A DNA stretch of 64,000 bases from Hesseltinella vesiculosa (Eukaryota > Mucoromycota > Mucoromycetes > Mucorales > Cunninghamellaceae), in the NCBI GenBank assembly GCA_002104935.1, contig MCGT01000040.1, forward strand, positions 176,463 through 240,462, written 5' to 3'. Position 1 is the stretch's first letter. Every line of letters starts with the position of its first letter. A program made the translations under genes and the position numbers. The notes beneath the pieces are model-generated. The model was not told where the DNA came from and searched no databases. It was given only the letters and a program-made list of their open reading frames with translations. Positions 1 to 11,404 of this stretch are shown here, piece by piece.

Positions 1-55
1 TTTGGACGCTGACCAACTTTTTTTTCACCCTTTTCCTTGGTCTCTATTCACCACC

Positions 56-2810
56 ATGTCTTCAGAGCCTGATGTCAAATCTCTTGCAAGTACGTTGTCT
101 ACCAGCTACTCTGCATTACTAGAATACAAGTCGCTGCCCAATCAAAAGGTTAAAAACACCAGAACGAAAATGAAAAAGACCTACACAACGTGATGCTGAC
201 ATTTTCAGCTACCCCACTTTTCTTTAGATTGTTGATCACCTTGTACAATTAGCCACCCACAGCCAGCACCTGCCCTTGTCTTGGTTCACCGATGCATTGC
301 TACGAGCATTGTTAACATTGACCGATCGTTTTATCGCATCCAACCATCGCCAAAGCCTCACGGCCATCATCAGCCTACTGTCTGTTTGGGCTCGCCGCTT
401 GTCGGGCGATACAGAGGCCATCAACCGAGAACCGCTGCTCCCCAATGTGCTGACGTTATTTTCTGACCAACTTATCGAATTGCCTTTGGCTGATCCTGCA
501 ACATTGGACCTGCGTAAAAACTGCTGGCTCGGCCTGGTGGCACTGGTGGGTCGGGCGCCCGAAGCCTTCAACGAGGAAAAGCTGCTTGGCAAGATGATGG
601 CTGTTGTTGCCCACTATGAATCTTGCGAGGATGCGGCCATGGTGGAGAGTTTGAATGCTGGCGTCGCCCATGCTCTTGCCGAATCCACCCAGCTAAACGT
701 ATTTGAATACGCCACCCTGCAACAGCTACTGGACACAACGTTATCCATGAACGCCAAACGACCACTCGAAGGCCCCTGGGCTGCTTGCACTTTGATGGAA
801 CATGCTGTGGATATCCGCTCTCGGCTGACCCCTATCACTCGCGCAGAGGCCGATCTTGATACCCTGTTCACCATCACAAAGAACCTTTTGGCCCAAACAT
901 CAAATACCTGGCTCCATACCGCCATTGCCGTCGGCTTTGTGTAAGTGTTGGGTTGGCACTGAAAGGGAGAACGGAATGGCGTGGCAGAACGTTGCGCTCA
1001 TGTTCATTTTTTAATTAGTCGTGTATTGCAATTTAATCAAGGTGAAAAGACAAAGAAAATCGACGAACTTCAGGCACAGCTGCAGACGCTGACGGTGACA
1101 TCGTTGGCCAACCTGCTCACTTCCAGCCTAACCACGGATGAAAAGGATACGTTTGCATTCTTCTGCGGCCAGTGTGTTCCTAGCATGCCCATGGACACTT
1201 TGGGCAGCCTCGACCTCAAACTCGTGCTGTATCAATTGATCGATCAGTTGCTGACGAGCCCCCACACTTGGCAACAAGGCCGCTTTTTACGACAAGATCT
1301 GACGGCGGATCAGCTGGATACTCTGCAAGATCACCGTCTCTTCAAGGACATTGGCCGATTGTCCCGAGCCATCGGCAAAGTGGTCCATGCCATGCTGGAA
1401 CTGCATGTCGACGATGCCGCGCAAGCGATTCAAGCTATTGTGGATAGGTAATACGGGCAGGACACGTCAAGGTATGACAAGATGGACGATTCATTGCCTT
1501 CTTCCAATAGACTGGAAGGGTTCTCTTACAACGTTCTGTTTGACTGGGATCGGTATCTTCTCTCTCATGGTGATGCTGTTCCAAGTAAGCACAGATATAC
1601 TTTGCTGGGGGCCGAGGGTCCACCTCACCCTTTTTTTTTTTTTTTTCTTCCTTCCTTCCTAGCCAAAGAGATTGACGCCAAGATTTGGACCATCTTCAAA
1701 ACGCTGGCCTTTTCACTGACCGCAGTGCTGAAAGCCATTGCTGTCGACGTCTTGGATGGCCAGGGCCTGATTGATGTGCCTCAAGCTGGTAAGGGGAGAT
1801 AAAGTCCTATGGTATGCCGTGATTCTTACTTTCTTCTTAGCTCAAGGCATTGTATCGCTGTATGCCAACATCAATTTCATCAGCGAAAAGTTAGGTCTGG
1901 GCAATGGTTTCCAAGCTTATCAAGAGACCTTGACCAACGCGGTGGCCTACCTAAAACACAAAGAAAACGCCTGCCAGCTGAACAAACTCATGACGCTCGC
2001 CTTCAAGGAATACTGTAAGCAGGTAAACGTCCGAGCCAGCCCATGTAAACTTTTTATTTTAAATCAGGCACGCCAAAGTTTGTCAAGGATCAGACACCCG
2101 TCACCTCCATGCTGTCTTCGACTCACCGAGCCCGACTTTTGTTCTACGTAAACTTGGCAGAACAGGTCATGGATGGTTTGGAAGATCAAGTGTTGGAAGA
2201 ATATGTGTTGCCTGTGATTTACCCTGTGCTAGAGTGGACGGTGATTGTGGACAAAGATCTCTACGAAAGTGCCCATGCTGCCATCCTAAGCGTCTTTGCC
2301 AGTCAGAAACTCGTGTCCCGAGAATTGGCCAGCGTCTATGCCACCATCCTTCTCAATGTAAGTCGTTCAGCTCCTATTTTTTTTTTTTTTTTTTGACACT
2401 CAAGGGTTTTTCTTTAGCATTTCCACAAGCCTTTGACACTGCACCAGGTGCGGCTTGGTTATGTGACGATGGTCCAATCCCTGTGCCAGATCGACGACGC
2501 CGTTGCCTGGTTGACGGTGCAGCAAGTTTTGCAGCGATTGGATAACCTGAAGGATGAAAAAGATGCTGTGGCACGATCCGATTACTTGGTGCTGCTGATC
2601 GACTTGCTGAAACCGCTGTCGCTCGGACCCTTCTTTGGCCAAGCCCTGGCCATTGTCGAACAATGGATCAAAAAATTAGAAACCAAGGGCATGCAGCAAT
2701 CCACCTTGAAAATCGTGCATGAAACCGTCAGCGGGTCTGGTATTTCTGACATGCGCCGCGTCCAAGCTGTTGGTTGGTACCTCGCCCTGAAGCAGCAATT
2801 GGCGTTGTAA
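56..2810 (+). CDS. Helical-repeat protein, possibly peroxin Pex8-like
   Basis: Eight exons keep one frame: 56-148, 228-940, 1019-1447, 1511-1584, 1663-1788, 1841-2014, 2068-2357 and 2418-2810, giving 763 residues. The start ATG follows CCACC. The product is soluble and almost wholly helical, with leucine-rich amphipathic stretches and no signal peptide or membrane segment, as in an alpha-solenoid. Its length and the motif SLYANINFISEKLGLG in the middle recall fungal Pex8, an intraperoxisomal import factor, but I cannot confirm this from memory. The C-terminus is QLAL, which is not a canonical PTS1 of the SKL type, and this counts against Pex8. All introns have GT-AG ends, and two carry long T-tracts. 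The gene model is firm and the function tentative. Confidence 0.6.
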
Positions 2811-3002
2811 ACTTAAATGATGAATGTAGCTATAGAAGTAAATGCAAAAGATGTGTGTATACTGACAAGGGAAGTCGATGTTTTTTTTATATTTTTACAA
2901 AGGGAGATTGAGCCAGAGGCAAGTATGTACAAAGGAGAAGCAAACAGGGGGGGGGGTAAGTAAGAAAGAAAGAGGTCGAGAAGGGGGGGGGGGCAGGTAT
3001 GA

Positions 3003-3978
3003 TTAAACCTTGGATTTGGTGTTAAGGCGCTTGCGAGCTTTTTGGAATTCTTCTTCACTGGGCTCGTCAGTGATATGCTGGCTGGAGCGTTTGGCAGCAG
3101 TTGACTTTTTCTTCTTTGCCTTGGGGGTGGCCTTGGCAATGAGATTGTCAACGACCTGGTCGAAACGAGCTTGACGGTGTTGGGCACGGTTCAGGATCAA
3201 GGCTTGCAGCGAAGACTCCTCGTCATCCTTGTCGTTTTTCTTTCCTTTAGCCTTTGCGCTTTCCTGTTGGTCAAATTCCTTGATACGCTTTTCTTCAGCT
3301 TTTAATCGTCGTGCTTGGGCTGAAGCGGTCGTCGTCTTGTCAAAGGCGGGTAGATTTGCCACGGTTTTATCCTTGATGGCTTGCTGTACAATCTTGATAT
3401 AACGAGGCACGTCGCTTGCACTGCTCAACTCCACAAACAACAACATTTGGTCCATGTCACCTTTGCACTCCTTGTAGTATTTCAGCACATCCTGGGCTTC
3501 TTCGTCCGAGCCTTTCAAGTAAAAAAAAAAAATGTGGTGAGAGCTTCTGTCGCCTGCTTTGACCGACCTCTTACGTCAATCCTCTTTTCTATCTCCATTG
3601 TTTTATTTTACCTTTGTATTTTTTTGCTTGGGCTTCAATAGTTTCGGCATTGACCACGCCCGTCCAGAGCTCCTTGAAGTAATCGTTCCAATCTTTGTCT
3701 TCTTGCATCCAGTTTTCGGCCACCAGACTTCCGGTACGATCATACACCTTCTTTTTACCAGGGTCTCTAAGAATCGTATAGGCAAGGCCAATCAGTTGGA
3801 ATTGGTGGGTGGCATGTTCTTTTTCTTTGTCTGTGGCATCGTTGGATTGTTTATCTGGATGAAACTTTAGGGCCAATTTGCGATAAGCCTTTTTGATCTT
3901 GGATTGATCGGCTGATTCCTTGTCCAGATGTAGAATATTGTACAGCGTAGATCCTTTAGGAAGTTCCAAGGCTGGCAT
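3003..3978 (-). CDS. DNAJC9: J-domain protein, DNAJC9 family
   Basis: Two exons on the minus strand (3612-3978 and 3003-3511) give 291 residues. The N-terminal J domain (about residues 10-78) carries the HPD triad at 40-42 (KFHPDKQ), which stimulates Hsp70 ATPase. The C-terminal half is charged and Lys-rich (LKAEEKRIKEF, then a KKKKS-type tail), as in DNAJC9, a nuclear histone H3-H4 co-chaperone. Family membership rests on the J domain plus the following stretch with WNDYFKELW, characteristic of DNAJC9. The intron (3512-3611) contains an A/T-tract. The gene is tail-to-tail with its left neighbour, with only 192 bp between the stop codons. Confidence 0.88.
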
Positions 3979-4108
3979 GATGTTAAATAGTTTAAAAAAG
4001 GAGGGTAAGAGGGGTTTGGGCGACGAAAAAAACAAACACGGTTGTGCCGTCCACCGCATCTTCTTTTTTTCATTTTCCGCCTAGAATTCGTTACCTCTTT
4101 TTCGTGCC

Positions 4109-4252
4109 ATGCCTGCAACACTCATGGTCGACGATTTTTCTTCCCAGTCAAAAAATGACAAACTAAGCCAAGAACCTGTAGAAAAGTCAGACTTCATAAT
4201 ATACCGAGGATATTGGCCAAAGATCAATTTTAGGACACGTATTCCACGCTAA
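4109..4252 (+). CDS. Possible small ORF, divergent from the J-protein gene
   Basis: A 47-codon ORF begins 130 bp upstream of the J-protein start, on the opposite strand. Two in-frame ATGs lie five codons apart (4109 and 4124). The predicted peptide is hydrophilic and looks compositionally protein-like, but matches nothing I know. It ends in a stop overlapping an A-tract. It could be a 5' exon of an unrecognised gene, or chance. Confidence 0.18.
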   Translation: MPATLMVDDFSSQSKNDKLSQEPVEKSDFIIYRGYWPKINFRTRIPR

Positions 4253-6340
4253 AAAAAAAAAAAAAAAAAGTCGGCGTCCCTTGACGCCCCCAGCCTTGGC
4301 TCACTGTTTTCTTCTTTGCCACACATTTTATAATCTACTGCACTAGTGATCTAGGTACCACACAACAACAACAATCTCATATCATAAACCAACGTTGGGT
4401 TTCTTTTGTTCCTTTTTTTTTTTTGGGGGGGGGGGGAATGCCAAGCAACGCCTCTCTTCCATGCTTTCGATTTTTATTTTTGCTTTCTGCTGTTTCCAAG
4501 TTTATTTTAGTCACTCCCAATGTTGTCCTTATTTGTATTACGCGGAAAAAGATGACTTTTCTAGCTCGAACGGTTGCTGTTACCATCCACTTTCTTGCCA
4601 TTTCAGTAACGTAGCAAGTGGGCTTGGTTGGATCGTAGTGACGTTGACTTTTCTTGAGACAGATGTTCCTGGAACTGTGAATATGACCATCGCGTGAAGT
4701 AAATTAATTCCCTAGGCAATGATCGATATCGGGGCTAGAGCCTGTGCAACAAGACGGATTTTGTCCGTTTGGATAAAGAGAGCAAAAATCGCCACTGTTC
4801 ATACTGTTTCATAACATTCCAGCCTCTTGGACCGACGCAAGGATCTGAGGACAGACTCTTGCTTGATATTTCACCTATTTGTCCATTTGAGAATTTCTTA
4901 TAATTCTACCATTGACCGGAGCTCAAGTCGCCTAGATAGTAACCACCAGACGTGCATTGTATTCTACAGCATCCAGCATGAACCAAGATGGCATAGAATA
5001 ATACAAGAATCGCATTTAAGATCATCCTTTTCCAAGGATTGTCAAGAGCGGAATGGAGGGCCAAACAATTGTCAGCGAGAACGAGCGAAAATAAACAAAC
5101 ACAAAAAGATCGATGTATTTGGGATCGACACTATAAACAGCTTGCAGGTCTAAATTTAAAAAAAGTCTGAGCCCACTTCAGGTGTCACCAAAGCATCACT
5201 ACGGATGTGCAGCGCTGAAACAAATGTCTAAAATTGGGAAAAGTGATAAAAAAGCGGTACCAAAGTGTCTTGTGATGAGCCTTTGGATGGCACGTTGTCT
5301 ATTGCTGTTTTCTTTCATTTTTTGAACACAACAGGGCCAATGTTTTTGTCATTTCTTTTTATGGCTTCTCCAGTAACGAAAAATAAACAAATGGGTGCCA
5401 ATGAAAACTTCGTATTGAATAACGTGGCACCAGAGTTTCTTTCTTTGATCCTACTTTTCATTGATTTTCTGATGACGACAGCGGAGCTGAATGCGCCAAG
5501 CCTGATGAATAACAAATAAACAGGGGGGTGTTCGCATAGAAGTATCAAAACCACTTTGAAATAAGCTGCATCTGGCTTGGTGGGTGATGGCATCCCTGGG
5601 TTGTGTTTTAATGTTACACCAAAAGTGACTCAGCCAAACTTGGCTACTCACACAAAAAAAAAAAATTTCAATAAAAAGTCGAGGAGTTCCTGGATCAGAA
5701 CAACGGTATTTTCCAAGCCAACCGAAGAATAAAGACTTTTGCGTAAAGGAAATAAAAGAAGGCACAGAAACCCGAGAAAAAAGTGCTGTGTTGACACGAC
5801 GAAGAGCAAAGAGTGAGGGTCCCACGAGTGCGTATCCCAGGGATTCCCTTTTCTTTATGAACCTGGTAAAGGAAAAGGCGAGACAAGACCTCACACGACT
5901 CCACTCCTTTTGTGCATCTTTTTTCCTCCTGCAAAACGTAACTTTCCCTCTTTCATCAATCTGGTGCAACAGTATCTCCCCATTGATTCTCCGTGTTCCC
6001 GATTGCCCTCTTGCACCCTTGGATGAGCCTCCTTTTTTGGGGGATGGTGATCCCATTTGGGAACAGGAATAGCAGCAAAGTTTATTTTTGTTTCCAGGTA
6101 AAAAGCTTCCCCCTTTCTGTACGTGGGTGTGTTTTTTTTTTTTTTTTTTTTGACACTGGGCAACAAAGGAAAAATGAGCCAATCAACACTAAAGCAAAAA
6201 CAGCCCAGCTCCACCCATGCACACTCTTTTTGGATTTCCTCATTTAAAAAGCTGTCCCTGGGAGCTCTTCTTCTTCTTCTTCTTTTTCTTTCTACTTGTT
6301 TCCCTTCGTTCTTCCCTTTTTTTTTTATTTTTCCTGCACT
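4253..6340. other. Intergenic, about 2.1 kb, no supported gene
   Basis: Several A/T homopolymers and scattered short ORFs on both strands, none with a plausible start, splice structure or recognisable motif. The last 150 bp are strongly T-rich and pyrimidine-biased up to the CotH start, typical of fungal promoters. Confidence 0.6.
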
Positions 6341-8514
6341 ATGAAGTGGATGACTTTTGGGTCAATGCTGGCCATGGCTGTTGCCATGGTGCAAGCCGAT
6401 GTCCAATACGCCGTTGTTGCCTTCCCGTCCAATGCTGGATCAGTGCAAGTGGCTGTTGACGGTCAAAACCACCCACTGACTGCTGACAGTCAAGTACCCA
6501 ACCTCTTCAAAGGCTCAGCTCCCAGCGGTTCCTCCTATCAATACGTGATGGACAACCAGGCCGAAACGCCCAAACGCTCCTTGGCCAATGGTGCCTCCTC
6601 CACTGGCAATGAATTCTTCAACCGTACCCACACTATCGTCAACGTACCTGAACTACCCCAAGCTTATCACCCTTTCTACCCTCGTATGTATTTCTCACCA
6701 GAGAAAAAAAAAACAAGCTCCCCTTAATGATGCATTTGATTGAATCGCTGATGAGACAGAGGGGGGAGCTCTCTGAGTTTGAAATGCTTCCAAAATAGCC
6801 GCTGACATTGAACCCCACTTTTTTTTTTTTCTTTACTTTAGCCTTGTTCACTGGCATGAACAAGTCCAATGAAGTGGCTACCATCATTCTAAATGTCAAC
6901 GGCTCGGCCTTTGATTCTGTGGTCCAAGCCCCCACACAAAAGGGCAAGGCTCAAGTGTACTCATTTGCCTACGTCAGCAACAAAGAAGTCTACACGTTTA
7001 ACAATACCCCAGCATCTCCACATCTGGCCAATCCACCAAAGACTTTGCCAAGCAGTCCTACGCCATTGATTTTGGTGATTTCATTCCTCAAGGCCAAAAG
7101 AAGCCTTTGTTTTTTGGCCGCACTATCGTCAAGTTGAGAGCCGAAGCCACTGATCCCACACAATTGTAAGTTTGTCCGAATTTTTATTTATCATCCTGAC
7201 CTCCCTTTTTCCTCCAGGCGTGAAAAGTTGTATTTGGACTGTCTTGCTGCAGCTGGAGCCACCACGTTATCTGGTAGTTTTGTCCGTTTGTTTGTCAACA
7301 ATCAACCCTATGGTCTCTATACTTTGATGGATGACATCTCCACTCACACTATCGACAATATGTTGCACGGCGGCAACTGGACCTATGCCACAACTGGTAA
7401 ACTCCGGCCACTCCAGTAAAAAAAAAACCCTATTGGCTCACTTTTTCCTTTCTCTTCAGGTGTCACTTACAAAGGCAACGCTTTGAGCCCAACACAAGAA
7501 GGAAACTTGGCCTACTTGGGTGACGACCCTACCAAGTACTCTCCTGACACTTACAAATTGGTGGACGTCGGTGAAGACCCTAATGCTAGCACCAAAAACA
7601 ACACCGTGACCAACCTCATTGATTTCACTAAACGCCTCAGCCAAATCAACCCCTCCACCATCACCGATGGTAACAACCAGGCTCTGCTTGGCCTCTTGAA
7701 CCCTGACAACACCTTGGTTGCCTTGGCTATGAACTACCTTACTGACTCTTGGGATGGCTGTAAGTCACTCTCAAAAAAAAAAATGGGCCGTCTAATCACG
7801 CACGCCTTGTCTTTTATTTTTTTTTTCACTCCAGTGTGGGTCCAAGCTAGTAACTACTATTTGAATCAAGACTTTGGCACCAACCAATGGTGCATCACCT
7901 CTTACGATTTCGACGAAACATTCGGCAACGGCGCTCAGCCCGGCCGTGATTCTGTGCCCTACACCAACTACTCCCGTCCCGACTCCGTCCGTCCCCTGCC
8001 CGACTTGTTCTTGAACTCTCCTTATTACAAGCTCCACTTTGAAGAAATCCTCAAGACCATGGTCAAACGCTTCTTCAACACCCGTGTGATTGTTCCCCGC
8101 CTCCAAGCCTGGGCTACGTTGCTGGAAGAAGACATTGCCTGGGATTACTCCATCCCTGGCCATTCCCCTGGCACCAAGAACACCTTTACCGTCCAAGACT
8201 TCTTGACCAACCTCAACTCCACCGCTGCCAGCACAGAAGGTATCGGCCAATGGATTGGCAACCGTGTCAGCTCCTTGACCCAGCAGTTGAGCTTCACCGA
8301 TGCCGATGATCTCCCTCCTCTTGGCCCTTACAAGGGTGGCAACGTTTTGCTCGGCAACGGTCAAATCGTTCCCAATGACGGCAGCAACAGTGCCAACCCT
8401 GGCACCAGCACCAACGGCAATGGCTCTAATGGCACCTCTGCTGCCTCCCTGACCATCGCCAACCCCGTCGTGCTCGCCTCCGCTTTGATCGTCATGGCCA
8501 TGGCCCTTTTCTAA
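6341..8514 (+). CDS. CotH-family secreted, GPI-type protein with an apparent one-base frameshift
   Basis: Exons 6341-6683, 6842-7165, 7218-7396, 7460-7759 and 7835-8514. The product would be about 608 residues if read continuously. It starts with a signal peptide (MKWMTFGSMLAMAVAMVQA). It has CotH hallmarks: the REKLYLDCL segment, the VRLFVNNQPYGLYTLMDD block and the catalytic-type ITSYDFDETFG block. It ends in a Ser/Gly/Asn-rich stretch and a hydrophobic tail typical of GPI attachment. CotH proteins are atypical protein kinases of spore coats; in Mucorales they are cell-surface proteins, some acting as host-cell ligands. Several N-glycosylation sequons are present. In exon 2 the frame must shift near 7010-7020: upstream exons read in one frame and the conserved block downstream in another, and the exon lengths sum to one base short of a multiple of three. 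This is either a real lesion or a sequence error. Confidence 0.87.
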
Positions 8515-9018
8515 ACCTAAAAAAAAATCCCTTTAGAATGTGGCATTATCTCTCTTTTCGAGCTTCCTTGTGTCATTCTACCCTCATCCTCCATTTTCCC
8601 TGTACGAATATTTAGCAAAATAAATTACTATTTATATGAAACTCCTTCTGGAACAGCCTTTACTGCTCAATTCTGCCTCTTCTCTCGTCATTCTTGGTCC
8701 TGGAGTCCAAAGGGGAAGCGCCGACCGTGTCTTTGGAAAATGAAAACCTCCTTACGGGTTGTCATTCTTATCATGCACCTCGTCACTAGATGTCACGCCA
8801 TCTTGCTTATTTTCTCTCCTTTTTTTATCCAATCACCCTGCTTGCCCTTGCTTGCATGAATAAAAGATATTGGATGAAGGGTCGGCCAACGGAGGCCAAT
8901 GCTGAAGCCAATGAAAAGCAAGTCTTTTTTTTTTTTTTTTTTTGAAACACATCGAAGCAACCTTGCCCATTTTTTTTTCTTCATCGATCCCTTTTTTTTT
9001 TTTTACAATAATCTCCCT
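8515..9018. other. Intergenic, no gene seen
   Basis: 3' flank of the CotH gene, with an AATAAA-like motif near 8619, and T-tracts before the next start codon. Confidence 0.6.
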
Positions 9019-10718
9019 ATGACCTTTGATTATTATAACAAAGTCTTCTTAGCACCCATGGTATAAGCCTAAAATCATGATTGTTGTTTTGTGTTCTCAC
9101 TTGCCTCCTTTTTTTTTTTTTTTTTTCTTTCTTTGCCAGGTGCGGGTCGGCACTCTGCCAATGCGATTGTTGGCTTTGGAATATGGAGCAGGTATAATAG
9201 CAAATGGCTACCCTTAGCGATCCCTGCTCATAATCCAACCTTGATTAGATTTGGTCTGGACCGAAGAACTTGTTGATAAACGCATCATCGGCTCTGTACG
9301 AAAATTCAATCGTAAGTGACCTAGCCATCCAAGATCTAGAAAAGTTGCAGCATGATTCACCTAACTCTGTCCTCTCATTAGCGGCAACAGGTGCGACCGA
9401 ATACTGGAAAGGCAAGGCATTGTGCTTTGCTACCCATCCCGATGAAAGAGGCAAGGTCATTTTGCAGCTGGGCACTGCCTGCCCTGACATGGCTTTGGAA
9501 GCAGCTCTGACCCTGTAAGTCGCCCGATCCTGATCTGCCGATCTGTTTGCACTCACTTCATTTTTTGTCCACTGGATGGTGGCAGCCAAGACGACATTGC
9601 TGGCGTGGACCTCAACTGTGGCTGCCCGATTAAATTCTCTGTACAGGGCGGTATGGGCGCAGCTTTGCTGGCCGACCCTGATCGATTGATTGCCATTCTG
9701 GAAAAGCTCGTCAACAACTTGCATGTGCCTGTGACCTGCAAGATCAGGCAAGTCGGCTCTGAACAACGGACGATCACCAACCGAGGATTCTGACTCTTTT
9801 GCTCATGATGTAGGATCTTGGAAGAGGAAGCCCAAACGGTCGCTCTGGCCAAACGCATCGAAGCAACAGGTGTCAAGAACTTGACTGTGCACTGCAGGTA
9901 TAGATGCCTTCTCTATTTATACCTGATCTCGTTTTACTTAATTTCCTCATCCCTCCCCTCTCAGGACCCGAGGCCAGCGATCATCAGTACCAGCTAGATG
10001 GGATTGCTTAAACGCCGTGACGAAGGCCATCACTTCCATTCCCGTGACCGTCAATGGAGATGTGTACACTTTGGAAGACGCCGCCAAGGCCAAGGCTGCT
10101 ACAAGTAAGTCACCGTGCCTCATATTGCATCACAACACAATCTCACCATCTCCCACTTGTAAATTAGACGCCGATTCTGCCATGATTGCTCGAGGTGCGA
10201 TCCAAAACGCGTCTGCCTTTCGAAAGGAAGGTCCCCTTCCGTACAAACAAGTGGCCACTGAGTACCTGAAAAAGGTAGGGCGGCGATGGGCCTCGTCTCG
10301 AGGAAGAGTCGGTCAGCTCACCATTTCCCTAATTTTGTTTAGAGCGTCCTGGTAGAAAACATGTTTGCCAATACTAAATACGTCATGCTGTCCATGAACA
10401 CTGATGATTCCACCCATACAAGATCTGATTTCTACAAATCCATGCAAAGTACAAAAACTATGAAAGGCTTTTGGTAAAAAAAAAACGAGATTGGCTGATG
10501 ACAACTCATGGCTGGTGACTTTCTCTAGTGAACTCTTTGACTTGGGCAGTTTTTATGACGACACAGTTAAAGAACAGCAACGAATCCACAATGAATCTGC
10601 CGATGTCAACCAGCAAAACGGCACCAAACGCGAAGCCCCCGAGTCAGCAACCTCAGACCATGTCAAGAAGGCCAAAACTGACCCCCAAGATTCCCTCCCC
10701 TCTAGCATTACAGCATAA
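9019..10718 (+). CDS. DUS2: tRNA-dihydrouridine(20) synthase, Dus2 family
   Basis: Ten exons: 9019-9060, 9140-9191, 9249-9311, 9382-9514, 9586-9747, 9814-9897, 9965-10104, 10168-10274, 10343-10473 and 10529-10718, giving 367 residues. The FMN-dependent TIM-barrel signature is clear: the N-terminal LAPMVRVGTLPMRLLALEYG, then EELVDK, then VDLNCGCP with the likely catalytic Cys110, then CKIRIL and the phosphate-binding VTVNGDVY. The enzyme reduces U20 in the D-loop of tRNAs using NAD(P)H. Length is near yeast Smm1 and short of human DUS2, so there is no double-stranded-RNA-binding domain; the tail is hydrophilic with a Lys-rich segment. The intron at 9748-9813 starts with GC (AG before, CAAGT after) instead of GT; using it restores the conserved CKIRIL motif exactly. 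The first exon encodes only 14 residues, and its ATG is the nearest in frame to the conserved LAPM. Confidence 0.92.
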
Positions 10719-11299
10719 CATCTTTTTGTTCATATCCTCTAGACTTTTTCGTACGATCATCCTTTTTTTTTTCTGGGAGTGGAATAAATTCCTGATGGCA
10801 GTACCAAAGACGGGGGGTGCACTAGGTAGAAATGCGCGGCCGCGTTTAAAAATTGGATTGGATAAAAGTGACCTAGTTACTACTTTTATTTTATTTTATT
10901 TTTTTTGCTTCGATCTCCTTAGAAGATGAGTCTGATGGATGCATGCCGCATGGCGTATTTGCCTAGGTGTAGCATTTGTATTTCACCTCCTTCAAGTCCT
11001 ATGAACGCCTAATAAAAACGAGGCAATTACCATGTAATATTAATACAGAGAAGATAGGCTTGTGCAGTTTTTTGCATGCATCAGCACAGTTTACCTCGTT
11101 TGCGGTGATATTTATGTATAAAAACGTGACTCTGATGCGGCCTGAGAACCTACTCTCTTTCAATTAAAGGAGATGCGTCCAGTCACTCCCAGAATAATTT
11201 TAAAACGCAGACCCGCTCTTCTTTTTTCGAGACACAATGATGAAAAATCATACAGTCAGTGCCAGGTACATTCATGAAAGTGAAACAAACTGATCTATG

Positions 11300-11347
<48 letters not shown>

Positions 11348-11404
11348 GGATGACGAACCTTTGTGGGCGCTAAAAAACCGAATAAATTCGTACAAAGTCA
11401 TTTT
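10719..11404. other. Intergenic with an A45 homopolymer
   Basis: No gene seen. An uninterrupted run of 45 A lies at 11302-11346. A NotI-type GC-rich octamer (near 10836) stands out in AT-rich DNA. Confidence 0.6.

Noticed and set aside
5451..6182. 243-codon minus-strand ORF
   Set aside because: Low-complexity Lys run, no domain, no start context, no splice pattern.
6998..7018. A 17-nt GT-AG interval that would repair the CotH frame
   Set aside because: Far below the size of any spliceosomal intron in this window; a missing base is simpler.
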